Shown: positions 27,579 through 34,982 of the stretch, piece by piece | Position numbering within the stretch: the first letter of the stretch is position 1 | How the letters are laid out: each line of letters opens with the position of its first letter | DNA from: Chryseobacterium tructae | Lineage (GTDB): Bacteria > Bacteroidota > Bacteroidia > Flavobacteriales > Weeksellaceae | Assembly (NCBI RefSeq): GCF_030409875.1 | Contig: NZ_JAUFQR010000003.1 | Location: 682,001 to 746,000 of the forward strand | Length of the DNA stretch: 64,000 nucleotides | Direction: 5' to 3' | Notes under the pieces: model-generated | Told to the model about the DNA's origin: nothing | The model's input: the letters and a program-made list of their open reading frames with translations, nothing else | Database searches by the model: none | Program-made: the position numbers and the translations under genes

Positions 27579-28274
27579 ATGGGGTCACCAAAAAAATTAC
27601 AGGATATAAAAGTGGCTGTAGATGCAGTTATTTTTGGATATTTCGATAAGAAAGATCTGCAGATACTTTTAATCAAAAGAAATATAGAACCTTTTAAAGG
27701 CGGATGGGCACTTCCGGGCGGGCTCGTTTTAGATGATGAAAATCTGGATGATGCTGTAAAAAGAGAGCTGCATGAAGAAGCAGGCATAAAACCCGATTTT
27801 TTAGAACAACTCTATACATTTGGTAACGTAGGCCGCGACCCAAGAAATAGAGTGGTTTCTGTGGCTTATCTGGGGCTTGTGAACCCATCTTATCATGAAC
27901 TCTTTGCTGACTCTGATGCAGATGATGCACAATGGTTCAGCGTCAATCAACTTCCTTTAGTGGCGTTTGACCACAAAAGTATTATTGATATTGCTTTAAA
28001 AAGGCTTCGTACCAAAATTCAATACCAACCGATCGGCTTTAATCTTCTCAATGAAGAATTCCCTTTTTCAGACCTTGAAAATCTTTACAAAACCATTGTA
28101 GGACAGGAAATAGACCGAAGAAACTTCCGTAAAAAAATCATGAGCTACGGATTGCTTAATGAGACTAATAACGTTAAAAAAGAAGGCAGCGGAAGACCAG
28201 GAAAACTCTTTACTTTTAATCAGGAAAAATATAAGGAATTGGAAGAACAGGGATTCTACTTCGAAATCAAATAA
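27579..28274 (+). CDS. NrtR-like transcription regulator: Nudix domain plus winged helix
   Basis: 231 residues. The Nudix domain occupies residues about 8-140 and has an intact Nudix box: GGLVLDDENLDDAVKREL then HEEAGI. The C-terminal about 80 residues (from FPFSDLENLYKTIVGQEID, with RRNFRKKIMSYGLL) form the winged helix of NrtR-type regulators. Family knowledge: NrtR senses ADP-ribose and represses NAD-metabolism genes. Some relatives control sugar-catabolic genes instead. Context strongly favours an ADP-ribose role: about 10 kb of ADP-ribose/NAD enzymes follow. The box is complete, so it may also hydrolyse ADP-ribose. A terminator follows the gene. Confidence 0.85.
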   Translation: MGSPKKLQDIKVAVDAVIFGYFDKKDLQILLIKRNIEPFKGGWALPGGLVLDDENLDDAVKRELHEEAGIKPDFLEQLYTFGNVGRDPRNRVVSVAYLGLVNPSYHELFADSDADDAQWFSVNQLPLVAFDHKSIIDIALKRLRTKIQYQPIGFNLLNEEFPFSDLENLYKTIVGQEIDRRNFRKKIMSYGLLNETNNVKKEGSGRPGKLFTFNQEKYKELEEQGFYFEIK

Positions 28275-28377
28275 TTTTTAAACACAAATGTCCTACAAAA
28301 ATATGATTGTGAGGGCGCTGTTCATAATAGTGTCAAATACAAAATACAAGAGAATATACATAAGATACATTCAATAG

Positions 28378-28402
28378 AAACGGACTTTAGTTCGTTTTTT
28401 TT
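28378..28402 (+). terminator. Terminator of the NrtR-like gene
   Basis: AAACGGAC / GTTCGTTT with a 4-base loop and one wobble pair, followed by a T run. Confidence 0.65.
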
Positions 28403-28507
28403 ATTCAAAAAATCCGAAGGCTTTAGCCAAAACCTACTAATGATCTTTCATGGGTGTGAAATTTAACCATTGATAATCAGTGTGTTAATTGTATTAGTGT
28501 AAAATAG

Positions 28508-28554
28508 ACGCAAATAAATTTGGCAAATAAAATGATATTATATTACATTTGCGT
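28508..28554 (+). promoter_or_regulatory. Promoter and operator-like arms of the ADP-ribose island
   Basis: TTTG at 28519-28522 and TACATTTG at 28544-28551 (21-base spacer) give a good Bacteroidota promoter 17 bases before NADAR. The 8-base arms ACGCAAAT (28508-28515) and ATTTGCGT (28547-28554) are an exact inverted pair, 31 bases apart, embracing the promoter. The right arm overlaps the -7 element in the same register as at the regulator's own promoter (TAnnTTTGCGT). Confidence 0.6.
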
Positions 28555-28568
28555 AGAAATAACACAAT

Positions 28569-29111
28569 ATGAAATACACCATACAAAATATTAAAGAGAA
28601 ATTTCAGAAGAAACAAAGGATAAAGTTTTTATTTTTCTGGGGACATACGGTTAAAAATGAAATCACCAAGTCATGCTTTAGCCAATGGTTTACAGGAGCT
28701 TTTGAAGAAAATGGAATCGTTTATAAAACGGCGGAACATTATATGATGGCAGGGAAAGCAAGATTATTTAATGACCATGAAAACTTAGAAAAAATATTGC
28801 AGGCACCCACTCCTAATCAGGTTAAAAGCCTGGGCAGAAAAGTAAAAAACTTTGATCCGAAACTTTGGGATGAGCACAAATATGAGATTGTAAGACAAGG
28901 AAATCTTTTAAAATTTTCACAGAATAAAAAATATAAAGACTTTCTTTTGTCAACAGGTGATAAGATCCTGGTAGAAGCCAGTCCTTATGATACCATCTGG
29001 GGAATCGGAATGCTGGAAACAGATTCAAGAGCAGAAAATCCTTTATTATGGAACGGAGAAAACCTTTTAGGATTTGCTTTGATGGAAGTAAGAGATGAAT
29101 TAAGAGGGTAA
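28569..29111 (+). CDS. NADAR family protein (YbiA-like N-glycosidase)
   Basis: 180 residues. The NADAR signature is visible: CFSQWFTGAFEENGIVYKTA, then EHYMMAGKARLF, and a C-terminal YDTIWGIGM with WNGENLLG. YbiA-type members cleave N-glycosidic bonds in riboflavin intermediates. Other NADAR proteins have been shown to remove ADP-ribose from modified guanine bases in DNA, reversing DarT-type toxins. Standing first in an ADP-ribose island favours a role on ADP-ribosylated nucleic acid or nucleotides. The N-terminal about 25 residues are basic and not part of the core domain. The start ATG is 17 bases from the -7 element, so the leader is very short. Confidence 0.88.
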   Translation: MKYTIQNIKEKFQKKQRIKFLFFWGHTVKNEITKSCFSQWFTGAFEENGIVYKTAEHYMMAGKARLFNDHENLEKILQAPTPNQVKSLGRKVKNFDPKLWDEHKYEIVRQGNLLKFSQNKKYKDFLLSTGDKILVEASPYDTIWGIGMLETDSRAENPLLWNGENLLGFALMEVRDELRG

Positions 29112-29226
29112 AAACACAATAACCAGTGACAAAATAGTACTCTGAAAAGGTAAGTCCTGATGAATACTAAAAAATGTTTTGCAAAACTATGTCCTTTTTA
29201 ATTAGCGTAATAATAACACAAAAAAA

Positions 29227-29571
29227 ATGATCAGTATGGAAGATGAATTAAGACCAAGATTTATCGAGTCATTACAAAGAAATAATGATCAGATCAGAGA
29301 AGACCGTGCGCGAACGATCGGAGAAGATTCAGAGTTGATTTACAGGCGCAAGGTAGAAGATATCGAGTTGAAAATAAAAAGACTCGAACGTGAGCAGGAA
29401 GGACTTATTGATGTTAGTCCTTTGGATAGAAACAGTTTGACTTTTGCGGATTTTAATCCCGAAGCATTCGTTCAGAAAGACATGGAATTATCATTAACAA
29501 TCAGAAATCTGAATATTCAGTTAGAAGTTTCTCAAAAGAGATTTGAATATTTATTTGGAAAAACATTTTAA
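29227..29571 (+). CDS. Small charged coiled-coil-like protein
   Basis: 114 residues, highly charged and helical (EDSELIYRRKVEDIELKIKR then LEREQEG), with a second helix (LTIRNLNIQLEVSQKRFEYL). No family is recognised. ATG codons at 29227 and 29236 are both possible starts. It lies 115 bases after NADAR and 2 bases before the VWA gene, so it is probably a partner or accessory of that protein. Confidence 0.6.
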   Translation: MISMEDELRPRFIESLQRNNDQIREDRARTIGEDSELIYRRKVEDIELKIKRLEREQEGLIDVSPLDRNSLTFADFNPEAFVQKDMELSLTIRNLNIQLEVSQKRFEYLFGKTF

Positions 29572-29573
29572 TC

Positions 29574-30428
29574 ATGGGAAGTACAAGATACGATATAGAC
29601 GCTCGTTATGACAGAGCAAGCAGAGCAGGTTACGGAACAAAATCCGCAGGTGAAATTTTCACACAGAATGCCCAAAGACAGGCACATCCATCAATGATTC
29701 CTCATGGGATTTCTTTCAGAGAGTCCAGAGATTCCGAAGTACATCCTAATTCAGTTCCTATTATTCTTGGGTTGGATGTAACCGGAAGCATGGGACATAT
29801 TCCTCATGAACTCATCAAGGAAGGATTACCAAAATTGATGGGAGGAATCATCCAGGGTGGAGTTCCGGATCCTGCGTTACTTTTCCTGGGGATAGGAGAT
29901 CATGAATGTGACGGCTATCCACTTCAGATAGGGCAGTTTGAGTCCGGAGATGAAGAACTGGATATGTGGCTTACCCGAACTTATATTGAATCCGGAGGCG
30001 GTGGAAATGGAGGCGAGAGCTATCTTTTAGCATGGTATTTTGCCGCTTTCCACACCAGAACAGATGCTTTTGAAAAAAGAAACCAGAAAGGATTATTATT
30101 TACTGTAGGTGACGAACCTTGTCTGAAAGTACTTCCGGCATCAGCCATCAGAGAAATCATGGGCTCAGGACAGCAAACGTATACTCATTTCGATCTGTTG
30201 GAAGAAGCTAAAAAGAAATACGAGGTATATCATATCAATGTTCTGCATTCTGACCAGGCGATAAGAGCAAATAGAGATTGGAAAGAATTATTAGGAGAAA
30301 ATTGTATATCCATACAAGACCACAGAGATATTCCTGAGGTGATCACAAAGATTATCTGCAAAAAATTTAAAGAGAAAACCTTTGGAACACCAAACATAAA
30401 TGGATTAGACGATATACAGATGCTGTAG
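29574..30428 (+). CDS. VWA-like domain protein
   Basis: 284 residues. A metal-ion-dependent adhesion (MIDAS) pattern is visible: IILGLDVTGSMGHIP near residues 63-77 (DxTGS), with a later Thr/Asp-containing GLLFTVGDEPC. A glycine-rich loop (SGGGGNGGES) sits around residue 142. The N-terminal 40 residues are polar (STRYDIDARYDRASRAGYGT). There is no signal peptide, so it is cytoplasmic. VWA domains mediate protein assembly. It might recruit the neighbouring enzymes or a substrate protein; no direct evidence. Confidence 0.72.
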   Translation: MGSTRYDIDARYDRASRAGYGTKSAGEIFTQNAQRQAHPSMIPHGISFRESRDSEVHPNSVPIILGLDVTGSMGHIPHELIKEGLPKLMGGIIQGGVPDPALLFLGIGDHECDGYPLQIGQFESGDEELDMWLTRTYIESGGGGNGGESYLLAWYFAAFHTRTDAFEKRNQKGLLFTVGDEPCLKVLPASAIREIMGSGQQTYTHFDLLEEAKKKYEVYHINVLHSDQAIRANRDWKELLGENCISIQDHRDIPEVITKIICKKFKEKTFGTPNINGLDDIQML

Positions 30429-30472
30429 ATCAGAAATTAGCCAGAACGGCAATAACTTTAAAAATACCAGAC

Positions 30473-31543
30473 ATGAAAAAGGCGCAAATTGTTATAGGAT
30501 TAGGTTTCGGAGATGAAGGAAAAGGAATCACTACAGATTTTTTGGCTCAGCAAAATCCTGGGTCTGTGGTGATCAGATTCTCAGGAGGTCAGCAGGCTGC
30601 TCATACCGTGATGATGGATGGCAGAAAACATGTTCACTCAAGTTTTGCGAGTGGAGCCCTTCGTGGATTACCTTCTTATTTTACCGAACATTGCACGATT
30701 CATCCCGTGTTTCTATTGAATGAAAGAGAAGAATTAAAAGCAAAAAATGGAAATACGGAGCTTCATATTCATCCCTTAGCCAAGGTAACGACGCCTTTTG
30801 ATGTCTGGCAAAACAGAACCAATTCCCAAAACCTGGAACATGGAACCTGTGGAAAAGGAGTAGGAGCTACCATGAAAAGAAATGAAAGCCCTTACAAACT
30901 ATTTGCTATAGATCTTATTGCTCCAAAGGAAATGCTGATGGAAAAACTGAAAGGAATTGCGTATTACTATGGTTTTATGGAAGAAGATCAAATCAATGAA
31001 AAAATCACTCCTTTTTTAGAAGCTATTGAGCAAATAGAATGGAAAATAGATGATTATAGCTATTTAAGCTCGTTTGAAAACCTCATTTTTGAAGGCAGCC
31101 AGGGAATTTTATTAGATATGGATCATGGGGTTTTTCCAAATGTAACCTATGCTCATACCAGTTCAAAGAATGCTTATGAGATTTGTAAGAAACTTCATCT
31201 TGAGGATATTGAAATGTATTATGTGACCAGAAGCTATGCAACTCGCCACGGAAACGGATGGATGAGTAATGAAAAAGAGCCGCATCTGAGAAATAATGAA
31301 GAAGAAACCTGTACCTTTAATGAGTATCAGAAAGAGCTGAGATTCGGAGGGTTAGATTATAAACTGTTGAATTATGCTTTGAAACTAGATGGAGCTTATG
31401 TCAGCCCAACAAAAAAGAATCTGGTGATAACATGCCTGGATCAGTTGGATGAGGAGTTTGAATTTGATCAGCTGGAAATGAAATTTGATACCATTTTCGG
31501 ATCTTATTCTCCTTATTCAAAAGATTTTAAAAAGCTTTTTTAA
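30473..31543 (+). CDS. Adenylosuccinate synthetase paralogue (short PurA-like)
   Basis: 356 residues, against about 430 for housekeeping PurA. The P-loop-like start is kept (IGLGFGDEGKGITTDFLA), as are GGQQAAHTV, the HGTCGKGVGATMKR loop and the catalytic region FEGSQGILLDMDHGVFPNVT. The C-terminal GTP/IMP-binding segments of true PurA appear reduced. Family knowledge: PurA joins IMP and aspartate using GTP; divergent relatives (for example phage PurZ) use other purines. Being within an ADP-ribose island it may act on a nucleotide other than IMP (inference). A distinct second purA is expected elsewhere in the genome but cannot be seen here. Confidence 0.8.
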   Translation: MKKAQIVIGLGFGDEGKGITTDFLAQQNPGSVVIRFSGGQQAAHTVMMDGRKHVHSSFASGALRGLPSYFTEHCTIHPVFLLNEREELKAKNGNTELHIHPLAKVTTPFDVWQNRTNSQNLEHGTCGKGVGATMKRNESPYKLFAIDLIAPKEMLMEKLKGIAYYYGFMEEDQINEKITPFLEAIEQIEWKIDDYSYLSSFENLIFEGSQGILLDMDHGVFPNVTYAHTSSKNAYEICKKLHLEDIEMYYVTRSYATRHGNGWMSNEKEPHLRNNEEETCTFNEYQKELRFGGLDYKLLNYALKLDGAYVSPTKKNLVITCLDQLDEEFEFDQLEMKFDTIFGSYSPYSKDFKKLF

Positions 31544-31609
31544 TACCTTCAGATAAAGGGTTTATATTTAAGGGAGCAATAGAATGATGAGTTAAATGAT
31601 TAGAATGAG

Positions 31610-32194
31610 ATGAAAGAATTTGAAATAAGAGCAGATTATACCCGTGACACAATTGTTGTATATCAGTCTTATAATAAGGCTATTGCTAAAGCTGCGGTAG
31701 AAAATCAGAAGTTTAGTGCTCCTTTTTCATTCAGCAGAATGACATGGATTAAACCTTCTTTTCTTTGGATGATGGAACGTAGCAATTACGGACAAAAATC
31801 CAATCAGGAATGTACTCTTGCCATCCATATTAAAAGAGAAGCATGGGAAAAAGCACTGGAACTGGCGATTTTAACCTCTCCTGAAAAAAGAGTATATCCC
31901 AATCCAAAAGCCTGGGAAGAAGCATTTGAAAATGCAAAAGTCTATGTACAATGGGATCCGGAAAGAAATATCAAAGGAAACAAGCTGGAATATCGCTCCA
32001 TTCAGGTGGGAATCAGTCGTTATCTGATAGAAGAATTTAATGAAGACTGGATCGTAAAAATAGAAGATTATTCCCCTTTGGTAAAAAAGATATTGAATCT
32101 TACCAAGCAGGGAGAATATGATAAGGCAAAAAAACTATTACCAACAGAAAAAATATATCCGTTATCCAAAGAAATAGCCCGAAGGATAGGATAA
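31610..32194 (+). CDS. DUF4291 family protein, copy 1
   Basis: 194 residues. The family pattern is obvious when compared with the second copy at 33725: YTRDTIVVYQSYNKAI, then FSRMTWIKPSFLWMMERS, QECTLAIHI, and VQWDPERNIKGNKLEYRSIQ. DUF4291 has no established activity that I know. The invariant Arg, Trp and Tyr residues and its neighbours suggest NAD or ADP-ribose handling (inference). Between PurA-like and the 142-residue protein, close spacing. Confidence 0.85.
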   Translation: MKEFEIRADYTRDTIVVYQSYNKAIAKAAVENQKFSAPFSFSRMTWIKPSFLWMMERSNYGQKSNQECTLAIHIKREAWEKALELAILTSPEKRVYPNPKAWEEAFENAKVYVQWDPERNIKGNKLEYRSIQVGISRYLIEEFNEDWIVKIEDYSPLVKKILNLTKQGEYDKAKKLLPTEKIYPLSKEIARRIG

Positions 32195-32213
32195 GAACTA
32201 TAAGATTAACAAA

Positions 32214-32642
32214 ATGAAAACAACAAGATTGTACAGACCGGTAGGAGAAAAGGAAATGGTTCTTATTATCGAGAACGGATATCAAAAATTTCCTCCAAGA
32301 CTAGAATGGCAGCCCATCTTTTACCCGGTTCTGGATGAAGACTATGCCTCAGAAATTGCTGAGAAATGGAATACAAGAGATGAGTTTGGAAATTATCTTG
32401 GTTTTGTTACCCGTTTTGAAGTGCTGGAAGAAGTAGCCAATCAGTATCCGGCGCAGAATGTAGGAGCCAGAAACCATAATGAATTGTGGGTTCCTTCAGA
32501 AGAGCTCGACACCTTCAATAAGGCTATCATTGGAAATATTGAGGTCATCAAAGTATTTGTAGGAAACGATTTTAAAGAATCAGCAAGTAAAGACATAGAT
32601 AATCTGATAAGTGCTTTAAAAATAACCACCATGAATCCATAG
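32214..32642 (+). CDS. Small protein of the group often labelled 'ADP-ribosylation/crystallin J1'
   Basis: 142 residues. The N-terminus reads TRLYRPVGEKEMVLI, followed by FPPRLEWQPIFYPVL and, near residue 105, HNELWVPSEELDTFN. I recall this pattern from short bacterial proteins named after ADP-ribosylation/crystallin J1, but it is much too short for that hydrolase fold and lacks its motifs. An Arg near the start, an aromatic in the middle and a Glu before a hydrophobic strand would suit an ADP-ribosyltransferase-type fold (inference). No activity is known to me. Confidence 0.6.
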   Translation: MKTTRLYRPVGEKEMVLIIENGYQKFPPRLEWQPIFYPVLDEDYASEIAEKWNTRDEFGNYLGFVTRFEVLEEVANQYPAQNVGARNHNELWVPSEELDTFNKAIIGNIEVIKVFVGNDFKESASKDIDNLISALKITTMNP

Positions 32643-32658
32643 GATTGTAAAATCATTC

Positions 32659-32911
32659 GTGTATTCGTGGCCAAAAAAGAATTAAATAAATCATGCCACG
32701 AATGCACGAATAAAAAGCATAATGCAATCATTATCAGGTTTAAAATAATCCATAAACCTTATAAAAATTAGTGTATTCGTGGCCAAAAAAGAATTAAATG
32801 AATCATGCCACGAATGCACGAATAAAAAGGATAATGCAATCATTATCAGGTTTAAAATAATCCATAAACCTTATAAAAAAATTAGTGTATTCGTGGCTCA
32901 AAAAAAAGAAT
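32659..32911. repeat. Tandem ~113-base palindromic repeat (2.2 copies)
   Basis: Copies begin with GTGTATTCGTGGC at 32659, 32771 and 32885 (third partial). Units 1 and 2 are nearly identical across about 112-114 bases. Each complete unit holds a 13-base inverted repeat GTGTATTCGTGGC / GCCACGAATGCAC with one wobble, giving a strong hairpin. The array lies between two genes of the island on the same transcript. A partial relative is at 34930. Confidence 0.8.
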
Positions 32912-32912
32912 C

Positions 32913-33728
32913 ATGACCAATAAAGGAATGGCAAAAGATACCTTGGATATCCTGGCCAGAAAATATTATATAAATACAGAAAACGAAAAAATAGATATAG
33001 CAAAAGAGCTGGAAATCAGTAAAAAAGGAACCTTGCTTTTTACTCCGGAACAACTTTCTGAAATGACAGTTGCTTCAATGCCGGAAGTTCATTTTGAAAC
33101 TCAATTTGAAACCTGGCGTTGCAGTTCACTAAAAGCTATTTTAGAAGTAGTTAAAGAAGAAGATCCGGAAAAGATCATGTGTCTGAACTTTGCCTCAGCA
33201 AAAAATCCGGGTGGTGGATTTGTCAATGGAGCAGAAGCACAGGAAGAAAGCTTAGCAAGAACTTCTGCATTGTATGAAACTCTGTTAATGGCAGAAGATT
33301 ATTACACATTGCATCGCAGTATGACCTCTTGCTTTTACACAGATACCATGATTTACAGTCCAAAAGTTCCTGTTTTCAGGAAGGATAAAGGAGAATTGCT
33401 GGAAAAACCTGTAATGTGTAATTTCATTACTTCTCCAGCGGTGAATGCGGGTGTTGTAAAACGACAGGAATCTCATAGAGAAAACGAGATATTAGGAGCA
33501 ATGGATATCAGAATGGATAAGATGCTTGCACTAGCCTTACATCAGGGAAATGAAACCTTAATTTTAGGAGCCTGGGGCTGTGGAGTATTCAAAAATGATC
33601 CGAAAGAGATTGCCGGTTTGTTCAAAAAATATCTCAAGGGAAAATACAAGAACAAATTTAAAAGAGTGGTTTTTGCAGTACTCACAAAGAAAGAAGAGAT
33701 GCTGAAACCATTTGAAGAAATACAATGA
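32913..33728 (+). CDS. Microbial-type poly(ADP-ribose) glycohydrolase (TIGR02452 family)
   Basis: 271 residues. The PARG signature is present: NFASAKNPGGGFVNGA then EAQEESLARTS, that is GGG followed by a QEE with catalytic glutamates. Further family segments: SCFYTDTMIYSPKVPVFR and ILGAWGCGVFKNDP. Family knowledge: these macrodomain-fold enzymes hydrolyse glycosidic ribose-ribose bonds in poly(ADP-ribose) or remove terminal ADP-ribose. An ATG at 32913 sits right after the repeat array. Its stop overlaps the next start (ATGA), so DUF4291 copy 2 is coupled. Confidence 0.9.
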   Translation: MTNKGMAKDTLDILARKYYINTENEKIDIAKELEISKKGTLLFTPEQLSEMTVASMPEVHFETQFETWRCSSLKAILEVVKEEDPEKIMCLNFASAKNPGGGFVNGAEAQEESLARTSALYETLLMAEDYYTLHRSMTSCFYTDTMIYSPKVPVFRKDKGELLEKPVMCNFITSPAVNAGVVKRQESHRENEILGAMDIRMDKMLALALHQGNETLILGAWGCGVFKNDPKEIAGLFKKYLKGKYKNKFKRVVFAVLTKKEEMLKPFEEIQ

Positions 33729-34360
33729 AACTTAAAGTAAAAAAATATAAAGAACAGCTTCAGGATTGGCCTCAAAAAGGGTATCATATTATGGCACAAT
33801 ATGACGACCAGACGATTGTTGTTTATCAGTCATATAAAAAATCTATAGGCGAATTTGCTGTTAAAAATCAATATTTTGGAGGTGGATTCAGTCTGGAAAG
33901 GATGACATGGATAAAACCCAATTTCCTTTGGATGATGTATCGTAATGGCTGGGGAACGAAAGAAGGGCAAGAATGCGTACTGGCAATACATTTAAAATTA
34001 AACGCCTTCAAAAGATATCTTGAAAATGCGATCATTTCTACCTATAATGATAATCTTGGAATCTCCAGAGAAGAATGGCAGGATCAGATAAAAGAATCTT
34101 CTGTAAGGCTTCAATGGGATCCGGATCATGATCCTTTTGGAAATAAATTGGAAAGAAGAGCCATACAGATTGGTTTGAGGAATGAGTTTACCCGTTCTTT
34201 TGCTAAAGAAGATGTTATTTTAATTGAAAATATTTCAGATTTTGTAAAGGAACAGTATCAGTTTGTTCTGAATAATGATTTAGATCAGCTTATTACTCCA
34301 GAAGAAAGGCCACTGTTATTTGATGATGAGATTCTGAATGAGAAATTGAATTTAAAGTAG
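33725..34360 (+). CDS. DUF4291 family protein, copy 2
   Basis: 211 residues. It carries the same blocks as copy 1: DQTIVVYQSYKKSI, LERMTWIKPNFLWMMYRNGW, QECVLAIHL, LQWDPDHDPFGNKLERRAIQ. It is 17 residues longer, mainly an extra N-terminal basic segment (KLKVKKYKEQLQDW). Overlaps PARG by 4 bases. The two copies are diverged, so they are probably old duplicates with distinct substrates or a heteromer (inference). Confidence 0.85.
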   Translation: MKLKVKKYKEQLQDWPQKGYHIMAQYDDQTIVVYQSYKKSIGEFAVKNQYFGGGFSLERMTWIKPNFLWMMYRNGWGTKEGQECVLAIHLKLNAFKRYLENAIISTYNDNLGISREEWQDQIKESSVRLQWDPDHDPFGNKLERRAIQIGLRNEFTRSFAKEDVILIENISDFVKEQYQFVLNNDLDQLITPEERPLLFDDEILNEKLNLK

Positions 34361-34393
34361 TTTATTTTCTTTAAAATAGTTGATTAATACCTG

Positions 34394-34918
34394 TTGAAAA
34401 ATATGAAAATTGAAGTCATAAAAGGAGATATCACAAAGATTCAAGCAGATGTAATTGTCAATGCTGCTAACTCTTCTTTACTGGGAGGGGGTGGTGTAGA
34501 CGGAGCTATTCATCGCGCAGGAGGATCACAAATTCTGGAAGAATGTAGAGCGATTAGAAACAGACAGGGAAAGTGTAATACAGGAGAAGCCGTAATAACA
34601 ACAGCAGGAAAGTTACCTGCAAAATATGTGATTCATACCGTAGGACCAGTCTGGAACGGAGATGAAGAAAAGGGCTCTCAACTTTTGTCAGACTGCTATA
34701 AGAACTCTTTAAAGTTGGCGGAAAACCTGGACGTTAAAATCATTGCTTTCCCAAATATCAGTACAGGAATTTATAAGTTCCCGAAAGAATTGGCTGGACA
34801 GATTGCAATCAATGAAGTAAGAAAATTTCAGTCAGATAATATAGAGAAAGTTATTTTTGTCTGTTTTGATGAAGAGAATGAAGACATTTATAAAAAGCTT
34901 TTAAAGTCTCCTCTTTAG
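34394..34918 (+). CDS. Macrodomain protein (O-acetyl-ADP-ribose deacetylase/ADP-ribosyl hydrolase, YmdB-like)
   Basis: 174 residues, a single macrodomain. The motifs are clear: [20 protein letters not shown] (residues 5-24), the Gly-rich loop [14 protein letters not shown], and [12 protein letters not shown]. Family knowledge: such enzymes hydrolyse O-acetyl-ADP-ribose, remove mono-ADP-ribose, or act on ADP-ribose-1''-phosphate. The product of the sirtuin encoded next (O-acyl-ADP-ribose) and that of KptA (ADP-ribose-1'',2''-cyclic phosphate) are both plausible substrates. Confidence 0.92.
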   Translation: MKNMKIEVIKGDITKIQADVIVNAANSSLLGGGGVDGAIHRAGGSQILEECRAIRNRQGKCNTGEAVITTAGKLPAKYVIHTVGPVWNGDEEKGSQLLSDCYKNSLKLAENLDVKIIAFPNISTGIYKFPKELAGQIAINEVRKFQSDNIEKVIFVCFDEENEDIYKKLLKSPL

Positions 34919-34929
34919 AATCAATTATA

Positions 34930-34953
34930 TTCGTGCATTAGTGGCTAAAAGAC
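34930..34953. repeat. Partial relative of the 32.7 kb repeat
   Basis: TTCGTGCATTAGTGGC resembles the GTGTATTCGTGGC arm of the tandem repeat at 32659. A spurious GTG start for the sirtuin gene falls in it. Confidence 0.4.
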
Positions 34954-34982
34954 ACAGTGTACAAAACAAAAATTTAAAACCA

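Noticed and set aside
32659..32911. CRISPR array
   Set aside because: The 113-base units with internal hairpins lack short repeats separated by unique spacers, and no cas gene is present.
34941..34982. GTG start adding 14 residues to the sirtuin
   Set aside because: The region belongs to an intergenic repeat fragment and the Sir2 fold begins at the ATG at 34983.
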